The notes below the pieces were generated by a model, which worked only from the letters and a program-made list of their open reading frames with translations, searched no databases and was not told the origin of the DNA. Source: Euborellia annulipes (lineage: Eukaryota > Arthropoda > Insecta > Dermaptera > Anisolabididae). From it: DNA of 64,000 bases. The stretch is taken from the NCBI GenBank assembly GCA_023213315.1, contig JAKCPI010002872.1:62001-126000 (forward strand). Direction: 5' to 3'. Within the stretch, counting starts at the first letter, position 1. Every line of letters begins with the position of its first letter. Of this stretch, positions 20,586 through 29,912 are shown piece by piece. The position numbers and the translations under genes are program-made.

Positions 20586-20828
20586 AGATCCGACTTAAGC
20601 AAACTAATCTCTAAGGGACACTAACGTGAACAATTTATATGCTATAAATTTAGCAACATATACAATATCCCCACGAAGTTAGCCCATCATCACAGCAAGT
20701 GCTTACATAAAAAACATGATTCTTACAATACATTTTTTGAAATTAATTTTAACAAATATGGTACAAATTACTATTACTAAATTATTCCATTAATATAATA
20801 CAATAACCAAATCTTAATATATAATCAA
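20586..20828. other. AT-rich sequence, nothing recognised
   Basis: No supported feature. Confidence 0.5.
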
Positions 20829-20897
20829 CAATAAGTAGTGAAAAGATTCAAGGCAGCCAAAAGCAATAAAGAAATATCTTTCTCTTTATTTTATACG

Positions 20898-20945
20898 CCT
20901 GTCGACGTTTCGGCCGATATTCCGGCCTTCATCAGGCAGTTCACT
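20898..20945 (-). ncRNA. Hammerhead-ribozyme-like core, left arm
   Basis: Minus strand: CTGATGA, stem II GGCCG-GAATAT-CGGCC, GAAA, CGTC, GAC. The core is intact, but the 5' side of stem I (GAACTGC) does not pair with the 3' side (GACAGG), so this copy looks compromised. Confidence 0.62.
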
Positions 20946-21023
20946 ATTGAACCAGAAGTCATGACATCCGACGAATGTATTGTCAGGAGTTGCCAAGAGC
21001 CTCTATGAGCTCGAGACAAACAG

Positions 21024-21074
21024 CACTTTGTCCTGATGAAGGCCGGAATATCGGCCGAAACGTCGACAAGCGTG
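21024..21074 (+). ncRNA. Best-preserved hammerhead ribozyme candidate
   Basis: Stem I: CACTTTGTC (21024-21032) pairs with GACAAGCGTG (21065-21074), nine pairs with one bulged C. Core CTGATGA (21033-21039). Stem II GGCCG-GAATAT-CGGCC. GAAA (21057-21060). Then C-G-T-C, where stem III is reduced to the AC/GT pairs with no loop. Predicted cleavage is after C21064 (GUC). A loopless two-pair stem III cannot close on itself, but ACGU is self-complementary, so two molecules could pair as a dimeric hammerhead. Known relatives are hammerheads of Penelope-like elements and retrozymes. Confidence 0.75.
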
Positions 21075-21148
21075 TAAAATAAAGCGAAAGATAAATATAT
21101 TTTTTCCTTGTTGCTTTTGGCTGCCTTGAATCTCCTCTCTTTTATTCA

Positions 21149-22130
21149 ACAGTTTACTCATTTAACACAATGTTCCACATTTTATTAGATCGATATCCAT
21201 CTTCTTTGTTGATGTTATTTGGATGTTTATTAATTTCTATAGGTCTTTACCTTTCTTTTCCACCAAAACTTATTATTTTTTTTTTATTAGTTTGACATAA
21301 AACTTATTTTAGAACAGACAGTAGGAAAATATAATGAAATATTTTTTTCCTATTCATTCCAAATTCCATTTGATATTTATTTATTTATTTATTCTGCCCC
21401 TGCGTGAATATTTGTGTTTACTACCCTCCATGGTTGGGTTAATTACTGAAAATAGGCAGCAGGGGCGGGCCTAATTAATTCTCTTAGGTAACTCTTGGCC
21501 ACCCGGGTCGCCAAAGGGACAGACAAACGACTATCTCTGTATATATCCTGAGGGTGAGTTCCGGCTCCCGGGAGCCTTATAAAGTAAATTAGGACTCACC
21601 CTCTCTGTTTGTGATTGCGCCACCACATTCACACACACACACACAGTCTTCGCCTTCATTCTATCCCTGGGACAAACAACTTTTGTTTTACTCGAAAACA
21701 CACACACACAAACAAAAAAAAACATTTATTGAGTTCATCGCTTTCACACTGGATTTTTTTTTTATTATAGTAAAAAAAAAAGAAATTAAAAATAAACATT
21801 CCTATTATCGAAATATTTAGTTTAATCAACTGTAAAAAAATATTTAATTGTCGATGATGACATTTAATTAATGTTATTTTCTGGCTGAGTAATTATTAAA
21901 TCAAATTAAAAAAAAAAAAATAAATAAAGCAATGAAACAGTTAAACGCAAAAGTCTTTATGGAAAAGTACAACCAAAAATTTGCCCATTGAGAGGGGGAC
22001 TTCTACCACTGTGGTAAGGCTTAGGTTTATTACATTTTACTAACATAATTTTTTCCACGGTCTTTTATATGATATTTATATTAAAACAAAAAAAACATTG
22101 ATAATCTCTTACTGAACAAATTTTACAATT
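21149..22130. other. AT-rich sequence with small palindrome
   Basis: An inverted repeat GAGGGTGAGT ... ACTCACCCTC lies at 21551-21605, around CCGGCTCCCGGGAGCC. CA-rich and A-rich stretches follow (21631-21720). No gene seen. Confidence 0.45.
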
Positions 22131-22687
22131 GAATTTTTACTTTCTCTTACCTATATGTATATGTTAATTACATATATATATATAGAGAGAAAAAGTATTG
22201 GATTCATGTCAAAAAATTCGATGTCAAGATTTTGATGGATCTTCACGTTTTGAGGTCCCCTGAATCCAAAAAAGTGGTTTTCGCGACATGGTCTGTCTGC
22301 GGGTGTGTGTGTATGTGTGTGGGTGTGTATTCAATTTTAAGCATGAAGGATTTGAGCTCCAGGAGCGAAGAAAATAAGCTTTTAATCAAAATCGGCCAAA
22401 GAGTACTAGTACTTTACTGATGTAGTTTTTCAGTTTTTTTCGATTTTCTCAAAGTTTGCTCTAACGATTTTTTTTTTAATTCAAAAATCAATTATTTTTT
22501 AGATGCTCTTTAAAATGTATATTCTCATTTTGCCATTGAAATATTCTGAAGACCACTTTACTCTTGTATTTCATAGGAAAGATATGAGAAATGGTTGCCA
22601 AGGTAACAAAATATAAATATTGAAAAGGGTGAATAAATAGATCCAGAGCTAGATTCAGGCAAATTTATTCGGATTATATCCCTCCGC

Positions 22688-22738
22688 TATAGGCCAACGT
22701 TTCGGAACTCAAACCTCCTTCTTCAGGACCATGCGGGG
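22688..22738 (-). ncRNA. Hammerhead-ribozyme-like core, left arm
   Basis: Minus strand: CTGAAGA (complement of 22720-22726), an AGGAGGTTTGAGTTCC stem II, GAAA (complement of 22700-22703), CGTT. Core intact; the cleavage triplet would be GUU. Confidence 0.62.
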
Positions 22739-22883
22739 TCAAGAAAATAATTCGCCCTCAATTTTTCAATTCAAATCACCATTCTTCGTTCGGCCCCATT
22801 GCCTTTTAACACATGTCGAGTAGCGAAACTAACCACATCGTTCATGTATGACAAAATTGAGGGCGAATTATTTTCTTGACACC

Positions 22884-22932
22884 GCATGGTCCTGAAGAAG
22901 GAGCCGTTTGAGTTCCGAAACGTTGGCCTATA
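22884..22932 (+). ncRNA. Hammerhead-ribozyme-like core, right arm
   Basis: GGTC, CTGAAGA (22892-22898), AGGAGCCGTTTGAGTTCC, GAAA (22917-22920), CGTT, GGCC. Stem I is GGTC/GGCC, with one G-U pair. Confidence 0.65.
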
Positions 22933-23177
22933 GCGGAGGGATATAATCCGAATAAATTTGCCTGAATACTAGCTCTGGATCTATTTATTCACCCTTTTCA
23001 ATAATATCCACCAGGCTGCCCCTATCTTCATCAAAATATAAATATTTTTCCACACATAAATTTTACATCAGCATTCAAATGTACCGTACTGTCGGGAACT
23101 AAATATATGTCAACACGAAAAATATCAATTTTTTCAATAATTTATTTCAAACAATGAAATATTTTTTATTATTGTGA

Positions 23178-23377
23178 GTGATTGTTGAGGCTAAATTTTC
23201 ATCACACCCCGCCCTCCCCTCCACCCACGCTCCTTCCCCCCCCTACCATCTCCTCGGCGCTTGCTCGCCTCTCTCCTTACTCCCCGCCCGGCAGTCGAGC
23301 TTTGGACGCCGACGCTGGCTTCAATCAAAGATTCCACGTCCCTCACCCCCTCCACTTAGCCAAATCAAATCATTCAG
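23178..23377 (+). other. CpG-rich exon-like block with splice donor
   Basis: A ~200-bp island of about 60% G+C in a ~30% G+C landscape, with clustered CpGs (CGGCGCTTGCTCGCC, GACGCCGACGCTGG) and C-rich tracts. It ends at a good donor TTCAG|GTAATT (donor GT at 23378). Two overlapping frames are open over most of it, reading proline/serine-rich sequence that looks compositional. The simplest reading is a CpG-island promoter with an untranslated first exon for the gene-like signals downstream. That is inference. Confidence 0.4.
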
Positions 23378-24373
23378 GTAATTCATTTCATTTTATTTTC
23401 AACATTTAAATGGAATATAAAATTTTAATTTGATTAAGTTTTAAATCATTCATATGTAAATAATAAAATACTTTTCGTGTCATATCAGTTAATTTCTTAT
23501 TCCATTTAAATTTTCTTTATTATTCATTATTAATTAGATTTAGAATCATCAAAGATTTCAAAAAATAGAAGGGAATGTTAATTAATTAAAATTACACGAT
23601 AATTTTTAAGTATATCTTTCTTTGTCTGTGTTGATTTTACAACGCTTTAACGACTTTTTTAAATTTCTTCCCATTTTAATTCTCTTTGCAAAGTGAATGT
23701 TCTTTGTAATTCATAAGTGCCAGTTGGAGGAACACAGGGGGAAGGGGGGGGGGGCATTTCTCCCTCCCCTTTCAACTCAAATAAGTTCAAATGGACTTTC
23801 CAATAGTTTTTTGGACTACACTAAAAATTATTAATAAATAAATTATTCTACAAGTAAAAGGAAAATGTTTATTATCGATTTTTATTAAAATATATTTTCT
23901 TCTCATTTAATACATGTAGAAATTTTGTCCAGATTACATATAGTCCTATAAAACACATGTTTTAATTAATATTTTAATTACTAGCTGTTCGGCCAGCTTT
24001 CGGTGGCCCACATAGTAAATAATATATTACATGACAATTTTTTTTTTTCTTAATTAATAAATCTTATCTCACCATCTTATTTCAAATATATTTCACCCAT
24101 ACCAAAAATATATCTAATTTTATTTTTATTAGATGAATCAAAATAAATGACTTTTTTTTCAACATCACCCATCGACTCCTGGGACCAATCAAACACAAAC
24201 TCATCTCGCAAATTTACTATTATTACTATTATTGTAAATACATATAACTGAAATCGTTCAAAGAAATAGATTTAAAAAGATCTCGTCTTCAAGAGCATCT
24301 TTTGTTTTATTATTTCAATATATTTATTCTATTTTCTTTTTTGTTTTTTCTAAAGATTATATTTTTTCTTTAG
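23378..24373. other. AT-rich putative intron
   Basis: Contains a 9-G tract (23745) and no repeat family member. It lies between the donor at 23378 and the acceptor at 24373. Confidence 0.35.
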
Positions 24374-24577
24374 ATCCAATCTGACATTCTGTAAATACTG
24401 AGGCTATCTCCGAGCTACTACGGGTTTATCTACGAGCTACTTCGTGTTCTACTGCATTTGAAGCCGCCGCGAGATCATTTACGAGCTACTTCGATATCAT
24501 TTGGTAGCCACTACGGGGACATCTTCGAGCTACGAGGATCATCCTCATGCCTCTACAGGACCATTTTTTAAAGTAAA
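24374..24577 (+). other. Exon-like island built of a degenerate 22-bp repeat
   Basis: Bounded by TTTTTTCTTTAG and a donor AAAG|TAAGA or AAA|GTAAGA. GC-rich relative to its flanks, with stops in all three frames, so non-coding if transcribed. From ~24385 it is a chain of ~20-22-bp units of the form ATYTNCGAGCTACTACGGG, about seven or eight diverged copies. A 3-nt-indivisible period also argues against coding. Confidence 0.4.
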
Positions 24578-25180
24578 GTAAGACCAGCGTTCATTTTAAA
24601 GGAAACTCAGATCATCATTCTTTACAATTTTACATAAATTTGAGCATTTGTTAAATTTTTCAGACAAATAAAGATAAGTAGTTTTGGTTTATGGAAATTT
24701 CCGAACAATTAAGGGTACTTTCAAGATTATGATTTTATATTGATATATTTTCAACTATTATCAATTTGTTTTATTATATTAAATTGGTGATAAAAAAAAT
24801 ATTATTAAAAAAATCAACTTTAAACTTCCCTTTGTTGCTTAGGAATTTTTCCAATAATCTAAATTTTCTACATAAATTTATTTATCTGTAGAAAATTTTA
24901 AATTGTTCAAACTTAATGTGAAATTGTAATAGATTTAATTTATTCAATAATATGGCCTCAAAATTGAATTGGCTATTTTCATAAAAAAAAAAAAAAAAAA
25001 AAAATTACAAAATGAATCTTTCAAAAATTCAAAGATAAATAAATAATTGAATCCAAAACATTAATTATAAATATAAAATAAAAGTAATATTCAATTCTAT
25101 TCTGAAATTTTTTTAAATTTATTTAGATAGAGTTAGTATAGGTTATTCAAATAATTAAACAAAAAATCATATAGGTAGGC
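24578..25180. other. AT-rich putative intron
   Basis: Includes a 22-A run at 24982. Nothing else seen. Confidence 0.4.
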
Positions 25181-25183
25181 AGG

Positions 25184-25500
25184 TAGTGTTCCCAATGTTT
25201 TCTTTTGCATTTGTCTTAAATATTATATTAACTGATATTTTATTGTAAAGGGCGTTGTTCTGCTATTTCATACAAAGCCCTATCTTATTAACAGAGTATA
25301 TTTTAGCAAAATTTATTACATTTCTATATTTACTTTCTCAATTGCAATTGTACATTTTGATGTTGTTATTTTATCTTCCATAAAAAAAAAACAATATTGT
25401 AATAATAAATAAATAAATAAAAACTAAAAGAAAATTTATTTATATAAAAAAGCAACATCAAGTGATATAATTGCAATACGCGATGATTGGGAACACTCTA
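25184..25500. mobile_element. Probable hAT-like MITE, 317 bp
   Basis: Ends TAGTGTTCCCAATG and ATTGGGAACACTCTA are inverted repeats of the common hAT MITE type. No convincing TSD was found. Confidence 0.6.
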
Positions 25501-25681
25501 CTATATAGGTTAGATTAAATTTTCATTTCTAAATTTTTGATTTTTATTTAAATTTAATTACTCTGATTGTGTTCACAAATTTTTTAAAATTCATTTGTTT
25601 TTTTTTAAAGAAATGAAAATTAACCTATATATTCCTCTCTCAACATACATAGGCCCTTCTTGTCCCCCTTTTCTCTTCTAG

Positions 25682-25900
25682 ACTAGGTCACCTGCACTCC
25701 TGATGGACTGACTACTTGCACACTCGGATCTTCACGACGTGTAACATGGTGTGTACTTGCCCGATTGCCGTTCCGGCAATCCTTTAGATGACAGGCATTT
25801 AGAAAGGGTGGGTTTTAGCTTTAGGGCTTCTCTTTCAGAATTCTTCGAGCGATTCGATGGATGGATAGACGAATGGATGGAGAATATATATAGAGGTACT
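25682..25900 (+). other. Exon-like island after a strong acceptor
   Basis: The acceptor is a 28-nt pyrimidine tract (CCTTCTTGTCCCCCTTTTCTCTTCTAG). The first ~110 bases are GC-balanced (CACCTGCACTCCTGATGGAC, GATTGCCGTTCCGGCAATCC), with an 8-bp hairpin. All frames have stops within 40 bases. The 3' limit is uncertain: possible donors are ATG|GTGTGT (~25748) and GAG|GTACTG (~25896). Confidence 0.35.
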
Positions 25901-26465
25901 GTCTTACCCCTCTCCCCATATTAGGTGTAGATATATAAATAGATTAGATTAGTTACAAATCATTGAAAACAAAATAAATCCAATATATCAAAATATAATA
26001 AACACAAAATAATTCATATAAAATTTCAAGTCTTAATCTGAGTTTCCTCTCTATTTTTATTTTTAATTTGGTAATAAGGATGTAGCTAAGATACTTTCTA
26101 AGAAGCCAAAAAAAGCAATTCATAAAACATTAATAAAATAAAAAAAACTAAATTTTACCAAAATATTTTTTAACTTTTTAATCTTCAGTTTAATTAAATT
26201 AAAAAAAAATAATATTTTAATTTACGTCCAGTTTCTTAACCGGTTTTGGTATTTTAATAATATTTTTTTCTTTGGTTGAAGTTTTACTTTGTAATTATAA
26301 TGTAGAAACACTGCAATAGGATTTTTACTATTATGATGTTCAAAGTATATTTCAATTAAAAATAAATGGTTAAAATAAATGAAAAATTATGAAATTGGTC
26401 TTTATTTATATATTTCATTTTAACTTGAATGAGCCATTCTCTTAGCTACACCCCTATCTGGCGGA
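25901..26465. other. AT-rich sequence, nothing recognised
   Basis: No supported feature. Confidence 0.5.
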
Positions 26466-26467
26466 TC

Positions 26468-26540
26468 CTTTTTTTTTTTTTTTAAATTCACGCTCTTTTT
26501 AAAACTTATTTTTCTTTTCATTCATTTACACAGTTTGGTT
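26468..26540 (-). mobile_element. Diverged SINE-B tail fragment
   Basis: Oligo-T then TTCACGCTCTTTTT and CATTCATTTACACAGTTTGG resemble the SINE-B tail end. Weak match. Confidence 0.4.
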
Positions 26541-26912
26541 TTATTTATATAAAATACATCGAGTCCTCATTCGATTACCTTTTTCACGTGCAATTTAGGT
26601 TACCAAATTATTAAGATGATTTGTCTATAAATTATACTTGAAAAGGACAATAGAATGAGTAACCGAAACGAATCTTATATAAATATAAATCTTATTCGAA
26701 AATGAATTAATTTAATTTCAAATCAGATATAAAATTTTAATGGCCAACACTTTGGATCCGCCTTTGCCTTAATAGAATAATTACTCAAAAGCACAATAAA
26801 ATAAAATATAAAATTTGATAAAATTTCAAATTCAACTCAACTTTTTTGTCAAAATTAAAGTTAATTGCTTTTAAAGTCAAAAGGAGGAAAAAAATAAATT
26901 ACCATTATTTTC

Positions 26913-26917
<5 letters not shown>

Positions 26918-26950
<33 letters not shown>
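26918..26950. repeat. (TA)n microsatellite
   Basis: About 16 TA units. No RA landmarks are next to it. Confidence 0.95.
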
Positions 26951-26952
<2 letters not shown>

Positions 26953-27291
26953 AAATAATTCATAGATTCTGTGTATATAAATTTTAAAAATATCGAGGGT
27001 GGCGTGCCCCCTTTATATACACCCCTGCTTCTTAATACATATTTAATAATTATTAAAATTTTTCATTCAATTGGAATATTTTATTCTGCTTTTGAAATAC
27101 ATAGTTGTATTTTATCAGATTTAAGAGATACATATTCTTTTGTAAAGACTTTTTGTAAACAAGAGCTCTCTCGGATCTCCTTTCGCTAGAAATTCGCTCT
27201 CTGTCTCTGTCTCGTTATCCCCGTTAGGTACTATAGTCTAGAGTTTGGAGTAAAGAGAAGTTCTTGTATTTTTTTTTTTTTTTTTATGAAG

Positions 27292-27431
27292 AAACTCAAA
27301 AATTGAAACTTGTCATGTTTCATTGGAATCTTGAATCTGATCATTTTGATACCGAACAGCAAGGGAATATAAAGATTCCTCTTGTGGAGAGTAATAACAC
27401 ACTTCGATTAATGACAAATAGAATTAGGCAG
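27292..27431 (+). CDS. Candidate coding exon, unknown protein
   Basis: A 140-bp exon candidate between a T-rich acceptor (17 T then ATGAAG) and donor AGGCAG|GTATTT. One frame is open, starting with two bases that complete a codon and ending in phase 0. It reads TQKLKLVMFHWNLESDHFDT and continues to NNTLRLMTNRIRQ. The peptide has a normal globular-protein composition, unlike the F/I/K/N-rich noise ORFs nearby, and codons are mixed. I do not recognise the family. Its phase-0 end matches the phase-0 start of the next candidate exon at 28081, which supports one + strand gene, possibly starting at the CpG-rich block at 23.2 kb. The linking exons and start codon were not identified. Confidence 0.45.
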
Positions 27432-28080
27432 GTATTTCTTCATCAGTACTCAGTTCAGTTCGTATCTTTGTGCTAAGAGGATAATTCCAATGAAAATACA
27501 ACAAGTTTCTTCTATTCGGACAAAATTTTTTATTTTTCAAAATTTAAAACATTTTTTCTCTCTTACATTTAGATTAGGCAATTATAGTTGGTGAGGGGGA
27601 TCACTCTCCCTGGGCGCAAAATATTTTAGCTTAGGTCCTTTTAGCTCAATTTAATATGAATGATTTTTATTTGAATTTGGGAGAGTGGTCACACTTAATG
27701 AATCTTTTTATTTGCAATTTTGCAATTTTATTATTTTTTCTGATTGCATTTAATGCGAAGAATTAAAAAAATTGTGGTGAATCACATTCTTCTTCTCTCT
27801 TTGAAGACCAAGAAGATTTTTTCTCTATTTGAAGACCAAGAAGATCTTTAATCTAGATGTATCCCTCCTTTATAAGAAGATAATGATCATCTCAAGAATA
27901 GTGTGTGAATTTACTATAATGTATTGTTTTTGTAAAAATTATTATAAAATAATAAATTTGTTCCTTTTCTTCCTTGCCACCCTTGAGAGCCAACTCGTAT
28001 TCATAAATAATTCGACAAAAAGGAAATTATTTTGAATACGAGTTTTATTTAATCGTTGTGAGATTTTTTTGTTTAAATAG

Positions 28081-28155
28081 ATTTCTTACCAAAACGAGGC
28101 CGAGAGGATCGTTCCAGGGAATTATAATCAACAGTACGAGCATCTTCATGAAAAA
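28081..28155 (+). CDS. Candidate coding exon following 27292-27431
   Basis: A 75-bp exon candidate: acceptor GATTTTTTTGTTTAAATAG, donor GAAAAA|GTAATT. In phase 0 it encodes 25 residues beginning ISYQNEAERIVPGNYNQQYE and ending HLHEK, a plausible polar protein segment. A second frame is also open but would run into TAA just after the donor. Joined to the preceding exon the reading frame stays open. No family recognised. The next exon could not be found: a MITE/RA/foldback cluster follows at 28.2-28.9 kb and would lie in the intron. Confidence 0.42.
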
Positions 28156-28286
28156 GTAATTATTTTTAACTTATATGCTTTTTTTAATTATACAGACCGG
28201 GGTGGGAAACCTGCTGCCTTGCTCTTATTTCATTAACAACTAAAAATTAAATTTTGTATTGATAAGTGAATGACAAAAAATATTTA

Positions 28287-28340
28287 CTTTTTACTTTCTC
28301 TTACCTATATGTATATATTAATATACATATGCAAAGATAA
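28287..28340 (+). mobile_element. RA 5' end fragment
   Basis: TTTTTACTTTCTCTTACCTATATGT and the TA palindrome, then a switch to unrelated GC-richer sequence at ~28335. Confidence 0.8.
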
Positions 28341-28692
28341 GTTTTCTCGGGTTAAGTCGCGTGGGGTGCTGAGATTTACTCGACGTTTCGACTCTCCTTT
28401 TGGAGCCATTTTCAAGAGAGAAGGAAGTTGGGAGGTAATGGTGGAGGGGGGTTGTTTACGGGGTCGCAGTCTTCCTGGTCCCCAGGTCAATTTGGTGAAT
28501 GACTCAGAGACGTGGATTGGTCTCTGTGAGCTGGAGGAAGGTTTGTTTGTGTAATTGTGTTCGGTTTAGATTGACTACGGGGCCTCAATCTGCCTACTCC
28601 CCAAGTCGGAGTATTGGTTGCTCACGGCCTGGGGGAGTAGGCAGGTTGAGACCCGGAGGCAAACCAAGAGCCCACGGGTTGGGACCCGCTGT

Positions 28693-28768
28693 TGTAAAGT
28701 ATAGGAAGCATCAGTCTGGAGCGATCGGCAAGTTACTTGCCGAGCATGATGCTTCCTATACTTTACAA
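28693..28768. repeat. 76-bp palindrome
   Basis: Arms TTGTAAAGTATAGGAAGCAT and the exact complement at the other end, with inner GGCAAGT-TACTTGCC pairing. It would form a long hairpin. Confidence 0.9.
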
Positions 28769-28807
28769 TATTACCATCTATGACAGGGACACTTTTGGAA
28801 AACTTTC

Positions 28808-28858
28808 ATTGACACTGAGGATGGCAACCATTATGGTTACCGAAACGTCTGCTTAGAA
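28808..28858 (+). ncRNA. Hammerhead-ribozyme-like core
   Basis: CTGAGGA (28815-28821), stem II GGCAACC-ATTAT-GGTTACC, GAAA (28842-28845), CGTC. The core matches the consensus and stem II is strong; stem I is only two to three pairs (GACA/TGC). Confidence 0.62.
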
Positions 28859-28999
28859 TAAAAGTGTAAAGGTGTTCGGCAACGCTGGTTTTATTCCTCC
28901 CGACTCCAATCTCACATACCCAGCATACAATTTAATTTAGTTGACTATGGTATAATTCTCATTATCAGAAATATTTTAATAAACATAATATAATTAATC

Positions 29000-29385
29000 T
29001 CTTGGAATACAATTATGTGATGAAACTGATTAAGGTGGATATAGTAAAGCTTGATATAATTAGGCTTGTCACATCCTCGTTTTGATTGGAATTTGTGGAG
29101 AAAAGATATCAATCATCAAGTACATTCCTTTTGTTCTTAATCGAGATGGTAGGGTTGTAGGCAGAAAGAATGAAATAAAAAATTTTTCATTTCTTTTTTA
29201 CTTTCTCTTTTTTTATATCTTCAAGTATCCCACAGTCATTTTAGGTTGCTTTCACTGACTAAATGTGTATGTGACATTCAAAACAGAAAGATGGTTTGAG
29301 TATGGTGTGGAAATCTTGGTCTATGTTGTCTTTTCTATCAATATTATTGATTCTTCCTAAAATCCCTCTCAATTGTTTTTATGAA
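29000..29385. other. Unclassified sequence
   Basis: A 60-codon frame without ATG (about 29056-29270) includes IPFVLNRDGRVVGRKNE, which looks protein-like but runs into low-complexity F/Y. No convincing splice pair; noted only. Confidence 0.2.
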
Positions 29386-29387
29386 AT

Positions 29388-29590
29388 TACCAGTGGCAAA
29401 ACCCGCCGAAGCTACGTCCCCTGGACTCCTTGCTCGTCTTCGGCGAGAATTTTAAAGTTTTAAATTTTCCTCTCTGACTTAAAGTTTTAAATTTCCCTCT
29501 CTGACCCCGCTTCCTCTGACTCTGGCCATTCAGCGAGAGATAGTGATAAGCAGTTATATACACCTCAAGTGAGTGGCTAGCGCTTTAAAT
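29388..29590 (+). repeat. RJ repeat, copy 1
   Basis: TTTTAAAGTTTTAAATTTTCC, CTCTCTGACTTAAAGTTTTA, AATTTCCCTCTCTGACC, then GGCTAGCGCT...TATAGTA. Aligns with 57328-57515. Class unknown; the second copy also ends in CGCTAGCGCTATATATTATAGTA. Confidence 0.65.
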
Positions 29591-29861
29591 ATAGTAATGA
29601 TTTTTTTTCTTTTTCTCTCAGTAATGGTAAGGTTGTCTTTTATATTCAGGATTCTGAAAACGCTTAATTATAATCTTTTTGAAATGTTTTTATGTTTTTA
29701 TTTTTAATATCGCTATTACAAGTGCAAAATTTCAAAATTGATATTTCAACCGAATTAGACACTTAGAATTTTAGGTCTCATAATCTAGTGCTGTTCTTGA
29801 TTAGCCTTACGAAAAAGATGGCTTATTTTGGCACTATATTTTTTAGTTGATTCGCTTTGTT

Positions 29862-29912
29862 TTTACTTTCTCTTATCTATGTATATATACAGTATATATA
29901 TATATTAGGGTG
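29862..29912 (+). mobile_element. RA 5' end fragment
   Basis: TTTTTACTTTCTCTTATCTATGTATATATACAG and the TA tract, then RI sequence. Confidence 0.7.

Larger units (their letters stand above)
20830..21148. mobile_element. FB-HHR foldback element with two intact cores
   Basis: Arms of ~95-105 bp: GATTCAAGGCAGCCAAAAGC, TATTTTATACGC, GTCGACGTTTCGGCCGATAT, TTCCGGCCTTCATCAGG on the left are mirrored on the right, ending TTTTGGCTGCCTTGAATC. The spacer (~85 bp) is GC-richer and unrelated between elements. TCAACA flanks both sides and may be a remnant target duplication. Confidence 0.88.
22622..23031. mobile_element. Intact 410-bp FB-HHR element, 15-bp TSD
   Basis: Inserted into an RA copy with a perfect 15-bp target duplication CAAAATATAAATATT (22607-22621 and 23032-23046). 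Arms of ~160 bp start GAAAAGGGTGAATAAATAGA and are mirrored on the right; the spacer is ~80 bp. A 30-bp tail (AATAATATCCACCAGGCTGC...) extends beyond the right arm only. A variable-length TSD and one-sided tail fit target-primed retrotransposition with inversion rather than a cut-and-paste transposon. Both arms carry hammerhead-like cores. Confidence 0.9.
22137..23130 (+). mobile_element. RA element split by an FB-HHR insertion
   Basis: RA landmarks run from TTTACTTTCTCTTACCTATA through GGTTTTCGCGACATGGTC, AGTACTAGTACTTTACTG and GTTGCCAAGGTAACAAAATA to 22621, and continue after the insertion (23047 on) with ACATAAATTTTACATC and CTAAATATATGTCAACACG. The final hairpin is lost. It contains the FB-HHR element at 22622-23031. 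Confidence 0.9.
28335..28925. mobile_element. GC-rich composite with foldback and hammerhead-like arms
   Basis: A ~590-bp block much richer in G+C than its surroundings. The left end has a minus-strand motif TCGAAACGTCGAG with GGCTCC-AAAA-GGAG stem but a poor first box. The centre holds CCTACTCCCC...GGGGGAGTAGG pairing, and a 76-bp palindrome at 28693-28768 (TTGTAAAGTATAGGAAGCAT and its complement). The right end holds an intact core (28808-28858). The two short ORFs here (28270-28783) follow this composition and overlap the palindrome; I do not treat them as genes. Confidence 0.6.

Noticed and set aside
23178..23409. Proline/serine-rich ORFs of 67 and 75 codons
   Set aside because: Two overlapping frames are open at once in C-rich DNA, so composition is the likelier cause; treated as an untranslated CpG-rich block.
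28270..28783. Two overlapping 94-codon ORFs in GC-rich sequence
   Set aside because: The frames stay open because the block is GC-rich; they cross a palindrome and an RA fragment and have no domain.
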